From: Propionibacteriaceae bacterium
GTDB taxonomy: Bacteria > Actinomycetota > Actinomycetes > Propionibacteriales > Propionibacteriaceae
Assembly: GCA_003153855.1 (NCBI GenBank)
Contig: PMBM01000128.1
Coordinates: 17,840 to 24,170 of the forward strand
Length of the DNA stretch: 6,331 nt
Reading direction: 5' to 3'
Every line of letters begins with the position of its first letter. Positions within the stretch are counted from its first letter, which is position 1. The notes under the pieces were generated by a model that saw only the letters and a program-made list of their open reading frames with translations, ran no database searches and was not told the DNA's origin. The position numbers and the translations under genes are program-made. Below are positions 1 through 6,234 of the stretch, one piece after another.

Positions 1-99
1 ACGAGATTCAGACGCACGACACTAGGTGCCTAACCTGGCCGGGCGACCGCAGCCCGTCAGCTGTGCGGGGCACCCCGTTGGATGCCACGCCGCGAAGCC
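1..99. other. Gene-free edge downstream of the GAF-GGDEF-EAL gene
   Basis: This is the 99 bases downstream of the stop codon of the minus-strand GGDEF-EAL gene. I recognise no gene in either strand. Two weak dyads are visible: cgggc (40-44) with gcccg (52-56) around a 7-base loop, and cggg/cccg around gcac within about 66-77. Neither has a following T tract in the minus direction, so a terminator is possible but unproven. A neighbouring gene may lie beyond the window edge. Confidence 0.4.
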
Positions 100-2487
100 T
101 CATGCCGAGGTCCGCGCCCGGAACGGGATAACGGCTGCGGTGCCCGGCGCGATGGCCGTTGGCTCGGCGAGGTTCGCGCTGAGCCAGGTGCCGAAGTTCT
201 CTGCGTTGGTCGGGCGGAGGTAGAGGTAGCCCTGAACGCCGTCCGCCCCGATCCTTTCCAGGAGCCGCTGCTGGTTGAGGGTCTCGACCCCTTCGGCGAT
301 GGTCTGCAAACCCATTCTCTTAGCCATCGTGATGACCGCTTCGGTCACTGCGAGGTCTTCCGCATTCTCGGTGCTGCCGACGACGAACGACTTGTCGATC
401 TTGACGATCTGAACCGGCAAGGATCGCAGCGTCGTCAGGGCCTTGTAGCCGGTCCCGAAGTCGTCGATGGCAATCACAATGCCGTGGGCGGCGAGGGCGT
501 TGAGCTGTCTGATGGCCGCGGGCGAAGAGCCCGCGACAGCCGCGGTGAACTCCAAGACCAGTTGCTGCGCCGGCATGTTGAAGTTCCTGAGGCAGTCCAG
601 CACGCTATCGATCAAATGCTCGTCATCGAGCTGCTGGGCGGAGATGTTGACGTGAATGGCCAGCGGCGCACTCGGATGGGCGTCGCGCCAGGTGGCGGCG
701 TCGGCGCACGCGCGCCGTAGCACGTGGGCGCCGATGCTGCGGATGGCACCGGTGCGTTCCGCGACGCCAATGAAGTCGGCCGGGTAGAGCAGACCGCGCT
801 GGGGATGCTGCCAGCGCACCAGAACCTCCACTGCCATGCACCGCAGGTCCGGCAGCGACAGGACGGGCTGGTAGCGCACAACAAGCTCACCATTCCTGGC
901 GGCCACCGAAAGCTGCCGCTCGAACGACACCTCAGCCGGATCAACGCGCAGCAAACCAGCGTCGAAGATCTGAATCCTGCCCTTGCCGTGGGCCTTCGCC
1001 GCGTACATCGCCACGTCGGCATGGTGGATCAGCTGTTCGAGGTCGATCACGCCATTCGCAGTCACGATGCCGACGCTGGCACCCAGGTACGCCTCGCCGC
1101 CGCCGACCTGCATGGGAACCGCGACCGACTCGACAATCCGCTGCGCGACCTTTGCTGCCGCCTCGCTGCTGGTGTCACACAGCAGCACGGCGAACTCGTC
1201 CCCACCAAGACGTGCGCACAAGTCCTGCGGACGGGTTACCTCTCGCAGGCGGGCTGCGACCATACGAAGCAAGTTGTCACCCGCGCTGTGGCCGAAGACA
1301 TCATTGACATCCTTGAAGTTATCGAGGTCGAACAGCAGAACGGTGGTTTCACCGGCACCCGCAGTATCGACCGCCGTCGATACAGCTGCGTTGAAGGACA
1401 TCCGGTTGGCCAAGCCCGTAAGGCTGTCCTGCGTGGCCTGCACCGTCAACTCCTGGTGCATCTCGCTGCTGCGCAGGGCCAGGGTGACCTGGTTGGCCAA
1501 GCTCTCGACGGCGACGACCGCTTCGACGGACACGCTGCGCGGAGAGCCGAGGATCAGCCACGCACGCCCGTGGTCCTGGTGCAATTCCGGCAATGATAAG
1601 CAGACCCAGGCACACGAGAACCCCACCGCGTCGTCCAGCTCCGTGTGACCCTGAATCGTTGGAGAGCCCGTTCCGCCGTCGCCGTCAAATACCGACAGGA
1701 CGGTTGCGGGCAGGGTCGCTGGGACGCCGGTGAACTCGCCCGTCGCACCAACCACGCGTAGGGCCGCTCCCTCCCTGATCACCTTCAACACGCGCAGTCC
1801 GGGCACTGCCGCACAAATCCCGCCATACGCCACCCAAGCGATCTGGCGGATCTCCACCGCCTCTGTGACACCTAACAGCTCTGACCCCACCGACATGTGC
1901 ACCTTGTCCAGGCGCGCAGCCTGTTCTCTCGCCTGAACACTCGCGGCGAGGTGTCGCGCCACGACGACGGTCAGAAACATCGTCGGAAAGACACCGACCA
2001 AAGGGCCGACCGCCATGCCCCCGGTATGCCCGGGCACGTAGGGCCACAACGGGAGGGAGACGCCGATCGCGCCCGCGTACAGGCTGCACCGCAGCACGGC
2101 GCGGAGGCTCGAACCGTACAGAGAACGAAACCACAGCGCAGCGAACACCACTGAGAAGACGGCGGTCGGCTCAGGGGAGGCCAAGGCGAAAGCCAACAAG
2201 GCCACCGCGTCCACCAGGTCCATCACGAGCGGTGCGCTTCGCCGTAAGTATCCCGCGCACACGGACAGCCCGAGCACCACCGCACTGGCCACGCCAACCA
2301 GCCACATCGTGCCGTGGGCTACGGAGAGCGGCGCAGGCAGCGCCAGCACAAGGGACACCAAGACCAGCATGACGAACAGCCAGCGCGTCCCCTCCGCAAA
2401 ACCCTCAGGCCGGCGAACCCGCGCCCGAACCAGAGCTAGCAATACGGACAGTCGGGCAGGCACCGCGAGCGGTGGTGTTCTGAACAT
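100..2487 (-). CDS. Membrane GAF-GGDEF-EAL protein (diguanylate cyclase/phosphodiesterase), riboswitch-controlled
   Basis: A 795-residue membrane protein predicted to make and/or hydrolyse cyclic di-GMP. Residues ~36-180 hold about six hydrophobic segments. Residues ~195-340 look like a GAF sensor, ending in the usual LANQVTLAL helix. The GGDEF domain (~350-510) has D354-SLTGLANR, DLDNFKDVND (387-396) and GGDEF (428-432). Its RxxD inhibitory site (R419-D422) sits exactly five residues upstream, so an active, product-inhibited cyclase is expected. The EAL domain (~520-770) carries E554-V-L, Q540, N614, E646, D675-D676, K696, E732, E735 and Q752. At the position of the second Glu of the ExTE motif it has Ala649; in studied EAL enzymes that Glu anchors loop 6, so phosphodiesterase activity may be weak. 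The ATG at 2485-2487 is chosen because AGGGG (2495-2499) precedes it by seven bases. A c-di-GMP-I riboswitch lies just upstream. The gene is probably monocistronic: 456 bases separate it from the preceding gene. Family certain, catalytic balance inferred. Confidence 0.95.
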   Translation of the reverse strand: MFRTPPLAVPARLSVLLALVRARVRRPEGFAEGTRWLFVMLVLVSLVLALPAPLSVAHGTMWLVGVASAVVLGLSVCAGYLRRSAPLVMDLVDAVALLAFALASPEPTAVFSVVFAALWFRSLYGSSLRAVLRCSLYAGAIGVSLPLWPYVPGHTGGMAVGPLVGVFPTMFLTVVVARHLAASVQAREQAARLDKVHMSVGSELLGVTEAVEIRQIAWVAYGGICAAVPGLRVLKVIREGAALRVVGATGEFTGVPATLPATVLSVFDGDGGTGSPTIQGHTELDDAVGFSCAWVCLSLPELHQDHGRAWLILGSPRSVSVEAVVAVESLANQVTLALRSSEMHQELTVQATQDSLTGLANRMSFNAAVSTAVDTAGAGETTVLLFDLDNFKDVNDVFGHSAGDNLLRMVAARLREVTRPQDLCARLGGDEFAVLLCDTSSEAAAKVAQRIVESVAVPMQVGGGEAYLGASVGIVTANGVIDLEQLIHHADVAMYAAKAHGKGRIQIFDAGLLRVDPAEVSFERQLSVAARNGELVVRYQPVLSLPDLRCMAVEVLVRWQHPQRGLLYPADFIGVAERTGAIRSIGAHVLRRACADAATWRDAHPSAPLAIHVNISAQQLDDEHLIDSVLDCLRNFNMPAQQLVLEFTAAVAGSSPAAIRQLNALAAHGIVIAIDDFGTGYKALTTLRSLPVQIVKIDKSFVVGSTENAEDLAVTEAVITMAKRMGLQTIAEGVETLNQQRLLERIGADGVQGYLYLRPTNAENFGTWLSANLAEPTAIAPGTAAVIPFRARTSA
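2461..2474 (-). repeat. Early-codon hairpin in the GAF-GGDEF-EAL gene
   Basis: CACCG and CGGTG flank a four-base loop, falling at about nucleotides 14-27 of the minus-strand reading frame. It lies within the ribosome footprint, close to the start codon and riboswitch, so it could be part of the expression platform. Five-base dyads are common in high-GC DNA, so this is only a note. Confidence 0.25.
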
Positions 2488-2494
2488 GCACGTT

Positions 2495-2499
2495 CCCCT
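2495..2499 (-). promoter_or_regulatory. Shine-Dalgarno of the GAF-GGDEF-EAL gene
   Basis: The minus strand reads AGGGG followed by AACGTGC and then ATG (2487-2485), a good purine-rich site with seven-base spacing. It decides the start codon. It begins only about five bases after the conserved 3' end of the c-di-GMP aptamer, which suits control at the level of translation initiation. Confidence 0.75.
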
Positions 2500-2502
2500 A
2501 TC

Positions 2503-2573
2503 GTTCGGTAGCTCGGCTGACCGCGTGGGTCCCGTGGCTTTGCGTCCCCGCCTTGCAGCGGGTTTGCCTTTTC
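2503..2573 (-). promoter_or_regulatory. Cyclic-di-GMP-I (GEMM-I) riboswitch aptamer
   Basis: Read on the minus strand, this matches the class I c-di-GMP riboswitch in order. It has GGCAAACC (2568-2561), then stem P2 CCCGCU/GGCGGG (2562-2557 with 2552-2547) capped by a GNRA tetraloop GCAA. Next is the hallmark GGACGCAAAGCC (2546-2535), then a P3-like stem GACC/GGUC (2531-2528 with 2522-2519). It closes with AGC...GCUACCGA (to about 2504). Aligned by eye to the Vibrio cholerae Vc2 aptamer, the ligand-contacting G20, A47 and C92 correspond to positions 2568, 2541 and 2516, and all three are conserved. G at the G20 position argues for c-di-GMP rather than the cGAMP-preferring GEMM-Ib variants, which carry A there. 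It sits in the 5' leader of the GAF-GGDEF-EAL gene, implying feedback. P1 looks short. On or off polarity cannot be read from sequence. Confidence 0.9.
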
Positions 2574-2594
2574 GTCGAAATCAATCCTGCTCAA

Positions 2595-2621
2595 CGCATA
2601 CATCACTAAATCACAAAGCAA
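2595..2621 (-). promoter_or_regulatory. Candidate promoter for the riboswitch-led transcript
   Basis: In the AT-rich patch the minus strand shows TTGCTT (2621-2616) and TATGCG (2600-2595), resembling -35 and -10 boxes of a housekeeping sigma factor. The 15-base spacer is shorter than ideal. Transcription would begin around 2585-2590, leaving a leader of about 100 nucleotides that contains the whole aptamer. The location is sensible, but the boxes are poor matches and another promoter nearby is possible. Confidence 0.3.
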
Positions 2622-2627
2622 TTCGGG

Positions 2628-2639
2628 TTCCGCCCGGAA
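2628..2639. repeat. Palindrome TTCCG-CC-CGGAA next to the candidate promoter
   Basis: A perfect 5+5 dyad with a two-base centre lies about seven bases upstream of the candidate -35 box for the riboswitch transcript. Position and symmetry suit a dimeric regulator's operator. A single palindrome of this size is weak evidence, and no matching copy was noticed elsewhere in the window. Confidence 0.25.
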
Positions 2640-2773
2640 GGTCAATTCCCGTCAAGGGGCAGTTGCCGTCGAGGCATCTCAGGGAGGCGCTCGGGTTCCG
2701 CATTATGAGAGTTATCTCGCTCGTAGGCGTGTTCGCGAACTGGCAATAGGGAATCCGCGCCTGCTCGTTGCGT

Positions 2774-2801
2774 CATCGGCGGCTTGCTCGTCGCGCCGAT
2801 G
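2774..2801. repeat. 8-bp inverted repeat with 12-base loop downstream of the polytopic GGDEF-EAL gene
   Basis: CATCGGCG (2774-2781) is exactly mirrored by CGCCGATG (2794-2801). It lies about 140-170 bases past the stop of the 2944-5331 gene in its direction of transcription, so it may be a transcript end or RNA-stabilising hairpin. There is no T tract, so a classical intrinsic terminator is not supported. Confidence 0.3.
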
Positions 2802-2943
2802 CGACGAAGCGAAGGACGTGGCTGAGGCCTTGGCGTGATGGCTTCCGAACGAAGGCAAGCCGGCCCTTCCCCGGTTCCGAATCCGGTGTCTCGCTGACCA
2901 TGCTGCTGCGACCTGGAGTCATATCTGTCGGCAGACCAACGTT

Positions 2944-5331
2944 TCATATCTTTGTCCCCAAGGTCGCGGACGACTCAGGTTTCGCGAATCTACGGTGCGG
3001 TGCATCGCAAGCGTTCGAATCCGCAAGTAGGGGGGTGTCCGGGGATGGCTGAGCGGCGGGCCGGCGGTTGAGCCAGTTCTCCAGTTGATCGGCCGGCACG
3101 GGTCTGGATATGAGGTAGCCCTGAGCCTGGTCGCAGCCAAGGCGGGTCAACTCGGTGAAAGTGGAGGTGTCCTCGACGCCTTCGGCGACGACACGCAGAT
3201 CCAGACGGTGGGCCAGGTCGATGGTCGAGGAGACCAGGGCTAGGGTGCGCGGGTCGTGGGTCATGGGACCAATGAACGAGCGGTCGAGCTTCAGCTCGTC
3301 GATAGGAAGGTCGCGCAAGTAGCTCAAAGAGCTGTAGCCGGTGCCGTAGTCGTCCACGGAGATCTGGACGCCGCTGTCCCGAAGCCGGGCCAGGATGGAC
3401 CGGGCCCGGTCGCGGTCGGCCATCAAGAACTCCTCGGTGATCTCCAACTGCAACCCGGACGGCGGGACTGACCGCGCAGCGAGCATCGCCATGACCTTTT
3501 CGGGCAAGTTGTCGTCGACAAGGCAGCTTGCCGAAAGATTGACCGCGACGGTCACTGACCGGCCCTGGGCGGCCCAGAGCGCCGCCTGGTCTAGGGCGTT
3601 CTCTAGCACCAGCTGGGTCAGTGACGGCATCAGTCCGAACTGCTCGACCAGGCCGAGGAAGGCGTCGGGATAGAGCAAGCCACGGGTCGGATGCTCCCAG
3701 CGAATCAACGCCTCCACACTATGGACTTCAATCGTGTCCAGGTCGATCTTGGGCTGGTAGTGCAGGAGGAGCTGCTCATTGGCTATTGCGACCCGTAGCT
3801 CGTCCACCATTTGTAGTCTCGCGGCGCCGTCGGCGTCATCAGCGATGCAGTGGACCTGATAGCCCGTGGACAAGGCCTTGGCCTTGTACATGGCGACGTC
3901 GCCTCTGCGGAGCAGTTCATTGAGGTCAAGGTCGTCGTCGGAGGACAGGGCAATGCCGATGCTGACGCCACTTTGCAGTGATATGCCCTCGACGACGAAT
4001 GGTTCGCCCATCGCCGCGCCCAACCTAGCGGCGGCATTTATGGCCTCGTCATGCCCGGCATCCTCGAGCAGTACTGCGAACTCGTCGCCGCCCAGGCGGG
4101 CCAGCAGGTCGCCACCGCGCAGGTTCTCCCCCAGGCGGGCACCCACCTGGACAAGCAGCTGGTCCCCGGCGCGATGTCCCAGGCTGTCGTTCACTTCCTT
4201 GAACTTATCCAAGTCCAGCATGAGCAAGGCTTGGCTTCGGTGACATGGTTCGGCCAGGCGCGTGCGCGCCTCGGCAAACAAGGCCCGCCGGTTAGGCAAC
4301 CCCGTGAGCTCGTCGGTGGCGGCGGTCAGAAGGCGTTGGTGCGCCATCCCCGCGAGAAGGCGAGCGGCCGCCTCGGAACGGGCCACCGCCGCCAGCAGGG
4401 TCACCCCCGCCAGGGTCACAGCCAGTGTCGATAGGGGCACCCTGGTGCCGATGACAAGGACTCCCAACCCCGCGATGGTGGCCAACGACGAGACCGCCAG
4501 GGCCGCCGGACGGGTGGCCGGGCGAGGCGCGTGCGTCGCGGTCTGCCCGCCCTGGGTAGCACCGTCGACCCACATCGCCATGAGGGCGAGTCCGATCGCC
4601 CACCCAGCGTCTAGCGGCGTGCCCTGCACATAGGTTCCCGCGGTCGCCTGCAGCCCGTAGACCACGTCCGCGGAAGTGAAGGCGAGCAGGCCACAGACCA
4701 GCAGAGCCCATCGGCTGCCCATGCGAACCCCCCGCAGAGCAGCTATTCCGGCAATGGTGGCGACGAGCACCAAGTCAAACGCTGGGGGCGCCACCGCAAC
4801 GGCCGTGGCGACGGACAAAGGGGCCGCCGTTGCGGAGTCCAGAATCGGGTCCATCACGACTGCCAACACGGCAGCTGCACCGAGGGATCCGACTGCGCAG
4901 TCCAGCCACACGGATCGTGCCAGACCCCGCGCATTGCGGCGGACCGTGGCGATCAACGCTCCCAGCAGCAGCGGGTAGACCAGCAAATACCCGACATCCG
5001 CCGGCGAAGGGAACGGCAGCGACCCGCCACCAATGGTCATGAGGATGTAGTACGTGTCGCCCGCGGCGAACGAGGTCACCCCAGCTGCCGCGAGGAGGAC
5101 CTCCGGACGCCGGCGCCCGACCCGGTAGACCGCAAGCCAGCACACCGCCGCCGGCACCCACACGGTCAGCATGCCCATCCATCCGTCCACGACGGTACTG
5201 ACCCAGCCTTCCAAGGCCGGGGCCCAGCCGACGCCGCGCAAGGCCAGAGCGGTCACATAGACGGCCCCAAGCAGCCACATCGCCCGCACCGCCCACGTTC
5301 GCCAAGCCAACCCTGTCTTTGAGAGCATCAC
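2944..5331 (-). CDS. Polytopic membrane GGDEF-EAL protein (bifunctional c-di-GMP cyclase/phosphodiesterase)
   Basis: A 795-residue membrane-anchored c-di-GMP enzyme. Residues ~13-318 hold roughly ten hydrophobic segments with no recognisable cytoplasmic sensor, so signals probably enter through the membrane part. That region contains two similar blocks: GDTYY...PSPADVGY (91-115) and SADVVY...PLDAGW (220-244). The GGDEF domain (~330-495) has D340-ELTGLPNR, DLDKFKEVND (373-382), GGDEF (414-418) and an RxxD inhibitory site (R405-D408). The EAL domain (~505-757) has Q526, E540-A-L, N598, E630 and E633 of ExTE, D660-D661 and K681. E717, E720 and Q737 complete the set, so both activities are plausible. 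A Pro/Ala-rich tail of about 38 residues follows. Translation may start at GTG (5331-5329), which overlaps the TGA of the preceding stub ORF as GTGA, or at the next codon, ATG (5328-5326), which gives 794 residues. No clear Shine-Dalgarno is seen, hinting at translational coupling. It resembles actinobacterial GGDEF-EAL proteins such as Streptomyces RmdB in layout, but orthology is not shown. Confidence 0.95.
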   Translation of the reverse strand: MMLSKTGLAWRTWAVRAMWLLGAVYVTALALRGVGWAPALEGWVSTVVDGWMGMLTVWVPAAVCWLAVYRVGRRRPEVLLAAAGVTSFAAGDTYYILMTIGGGSLPFPSPADVGYLLVYPLLLGALIATVRRNARGLARSVWLDCAVGSLGAAAVLAVVMDPILDSATAAPLSVATAVAVAPPAFDLVLVATIAGIAALRGVRMGSRWALLVCGLLAFTSADVVYGLQATAGTYVQGTPLDAGWAIGLALMAMWVDGATQGGQTATHAPRPATRPAALAVSSLATIAGLGVLVIGTRVPLSTLAVTLAGVTLLAAVARSEAAARLLAGMAHQRLLTAATDELTGLPNRRALFAEARTRLAEPCHRSQALLMLDLDKFKEVNDSLGHRAGDQLLVQVGARLGENLRGGDLLARLGGDEFAVLLEDAGHDEAINAAARLGAAMGEPFVVEGISLQSGVSIGIALSSDDDLDLNELLRRGDVAMYKAKALSTGYQVHCIADDADGAARLQMVDELRVAIANEQLLLHYQPKIDLDTIEVHSVEALIRWEHPTRGLLYPDAFLGLVEQFGLMPSLTQLVLENALDQAALWAAQGRSVTVAVNLSASCLVDDNLPEKVMAMLAARSVPPSGLQLEITEEFLMADRDRARSILARLRDSGVQISVDDYGTGYSSLSYLRDLPIDELKLDRSFIGPMTHDPRTLALVSSTIDLAHRLDLRVVAEGVEDTSTFTELTRLGCDQAQGYLISRPVPADQLENWLNRRPAAQPSPDTPLLADSNACDAPHRRFAKPESSATLGTKI

Positions 5332-5654
5332 TGCACCAGGTCAACGTGGCGAGAGACTGGTTGCCCAGCGACGCCGAGGGGGGTCCGCGTGACCAAGACC
5401 CGGTCCAGGGAATGCGGCCGGTTGCCGATGTCTGTGGACTGGTCCAGTTCCGGCCGGTTGCTCAGCCAGTGGTCCAACTCGACCGCAGAGACCGGCCTGG
5501 ACAGGAAGTAGCCCTGGGCTTGATCGCAGCCCACTCGCCTCGGCTCGGTGAAGACGACGCTTGTGTCCCCTCCTTCACCCGCCGTCGTCGCGGCGCCGGT
5601 AGGCGCGGTGCTTCCCGTCGCGGTCCAGGTCTGTGTCAGACCGGATCCGGTCAC
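5328..5654 (-). pseudogene. EAL-domain C-terminal remnant (stub of a third c-di-GMP gene)
   Basis: This 108-codon frame begins with a possible GTG. About residues 27-68 (5451-5576) align with the end of the EAL domain of the next gene: EGGDTS, FTE, then CDQAQGYFLSRPV and the WL..RP ending match EGVEDTS, FTE, CDQAQGYLISRPV and WL..RP. The AEGVE motif that supplies the catalytic Glu is degraded to AGEGG, apparently through a three-base deletion plus substitutions. Everything upstream (GGDEF and most of EAL) is gone, replaced by Thr/Gly-rich sequence without family resemblance. It cannot be a phosphodiesterase. About 40 further codons of unmatched tail lead to a TGA (5330-5328) that overlaps the GTG start of the neighbouring gene by four bases. 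It probably descends from a tandem paralogue. It may survive because its translation couples to the next gene, but this is inference. Confidence 0.75.
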
Positions 5655-5746
5655 GTGCTCGCACCGCCCGAGAAGGCGGGTCTCGGGGCTTCGTAGGCGG
5701 AGGCATTCCTTGCGTTTGCAACGACCAGCGACAGAGAGCGAGATTC

Positions 5747-5764
5747 GATAGGCAGGGACCTATC
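5747..5764. repeat. Inverted repeat GATAGG-N6-CCTATC
   Basis: A perfect 6+6 dyad with a six-base centre, about 95-110 bases upstream of the stub's possible start. The symmetric A/T-containing arms stand out in GC-rich surroundings and would suit an operator of the stub and GGDEF-EAL transcription unit. No regulator can be named from it. Confidence 0.3.
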
Positions 5765-5888
5765 AAGCGAGCGCGACAACGACGCGTGTCTCCTCAAGAG
5801 TGAGCTGCCGTCTGCCCAAGCAGGACGCAGTGATACACCAGGAACACCGACGCTACCGGCGAGGCCCGGCTGGCGTAGGCGCCATGAG

Positions 5889-5928
5889 GATCCCCTCACC
5901 GTCACTCGTTGGCCGGCTCCTGGGGATC
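5889..5928. repeat. Inverted repeat GATCCCC...GGGGATC
   Basis: Seven-base perfect arms (5889-5895 and 5922-5928) flank a 26-base interior. This could be a hairpin or scar, but it is not followed by a T tract. Weak evidence of function. Confidence 0.2.
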
Positions 5929-5942
5929 TCCCGCCACAACAC

Positions 5943-5979
5943 TCGAGCGGGGTACCTTTGGAGTAACTTCACCGCTCGA
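5943..5979. repeat. Inverted repeat TCGAGCGG...CCGCTCGA
   Basis: Eight-base perfect arms (5943-5950 and 5972-5979) flank a 21-base interior that contains the palindrome GGTACC. It lies in gene-free DNA about 14 bases from the previous dyad. It could be a hairpin in a leader RNA or a remnant of mobile DNA. No transposase or target duplication is visible. Confidence 0.25.
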
Positions 5980-6234
5980 ATCGTCACCGGATGCTCGACT
6001 GGTCACAACTACGCATGATTCTTGCCATATGCCCTAGTGGATGCCCGATTGGCCCGGTTGGTCACCCACCGTCCGCCACTGCCGCCTGGGCGTGTTCTTT
6101 CATTCAAGTCCAGTTAGGCCCACCGCTCCACCCCGCGTCTGTCGCACAGGGCCTCCTGGGCGGCATCGCAGGTAGGAGCCGAGGTCACTGGATCCCAGCG
6201 ATGGCTTCATCCGATTGATCGAACGAGACTCCGC

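Larger units (their letters stand above)
2574..2943. other. Intergenic region between the two GGDEF-EAL genes
   Basis: No credible gene lies here; the open frames on both strands give low-complexity Arg/Pro-rich translations with no family resemblance. The part nearest the riboswitch (about 2570-2625) is clearly more AT-rich than its surroundings, as expected for a promoter. The remainder holds a perfect 8-base inverted repeat at 2774-2801. A second dyad at 2840-2861 (ggctt/aagcc with an inner CC/GG pair) could be the 3' end of the upstream transcript. Neither is followed by a T tract in the minus direction. Confidence 0.5.
5655..6234. other. Gene-free stretch between the ADH-like gene end and the EAL stub
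   Basis: About 580 bases with no recognisable product on either strand. The short open frames here have no domain signatures, transmembrane pattern or EAL/GGDEF residues, so the missing body of the stub gene is not simply frameshifted into this DNA. Three inverted repeats stand out and are listed separately (5747-5764, 5889-5928, 5943-5979). The promoter for the stub and polytopic GGDEF-EAL unit should lie here, but I found no convincing -35/-10 pair. No c-di-GMP aptamer signature occurs in this leader. Confidence 0.5.

Noticed and set aside
724..1596. 290-codon plus-strand open frame, and a 212-codon one at 82-720
   Set aside because: Both lie antisense to the clearly real GAF-GGDEF-EAL gene; their translations show no domain features. 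Such shadow frames are common in high-GC DNA.
2503..2573. A cGAMP-type GEMM-Ib riboswitch instead of a c-di-GMP one
   Set aside because: The position equivalent to G20 of Vc2 is G (2568 on the minus strand), while the cGAMP-preferring variants have A there. Binding data would still be needed to be certain.
2642..2947. 101-codon minus-strand frame in the intergenic region, overlapping the stop of the GGDEF-EAL gene
   Set aside because: The product is Arg/Pro-rich with no family resemblance and no ribosome site; it looks like non-coding high-GC sequence.
5655..5720. A second c-di-GMP aptamer in the leader of the stub and polytopic GGDEF-EAL unit, suggested by cgtttgcaacg and ggcttcg
   Set aside because: The GGACGCAAAGCC core and the GNRA-capped P2 are absent; the similarity is limited to a few bases.
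5575..5766. Minus-strand frame containing DTDLDRDGKHR, which superficially resembles a GGDEF D(L/F)D motif
   Set aside because: No LTGLxNR, GGDEF or other cyclase motif is near it, and the frame overlaps the better supported EAL stub in another phase.
5800..6218. Plus-strand frames of 72 and 75 codons as possible small genes
   Set aside because: No recognisable domain, weak starts and no conserved context; not enough to call a gene.
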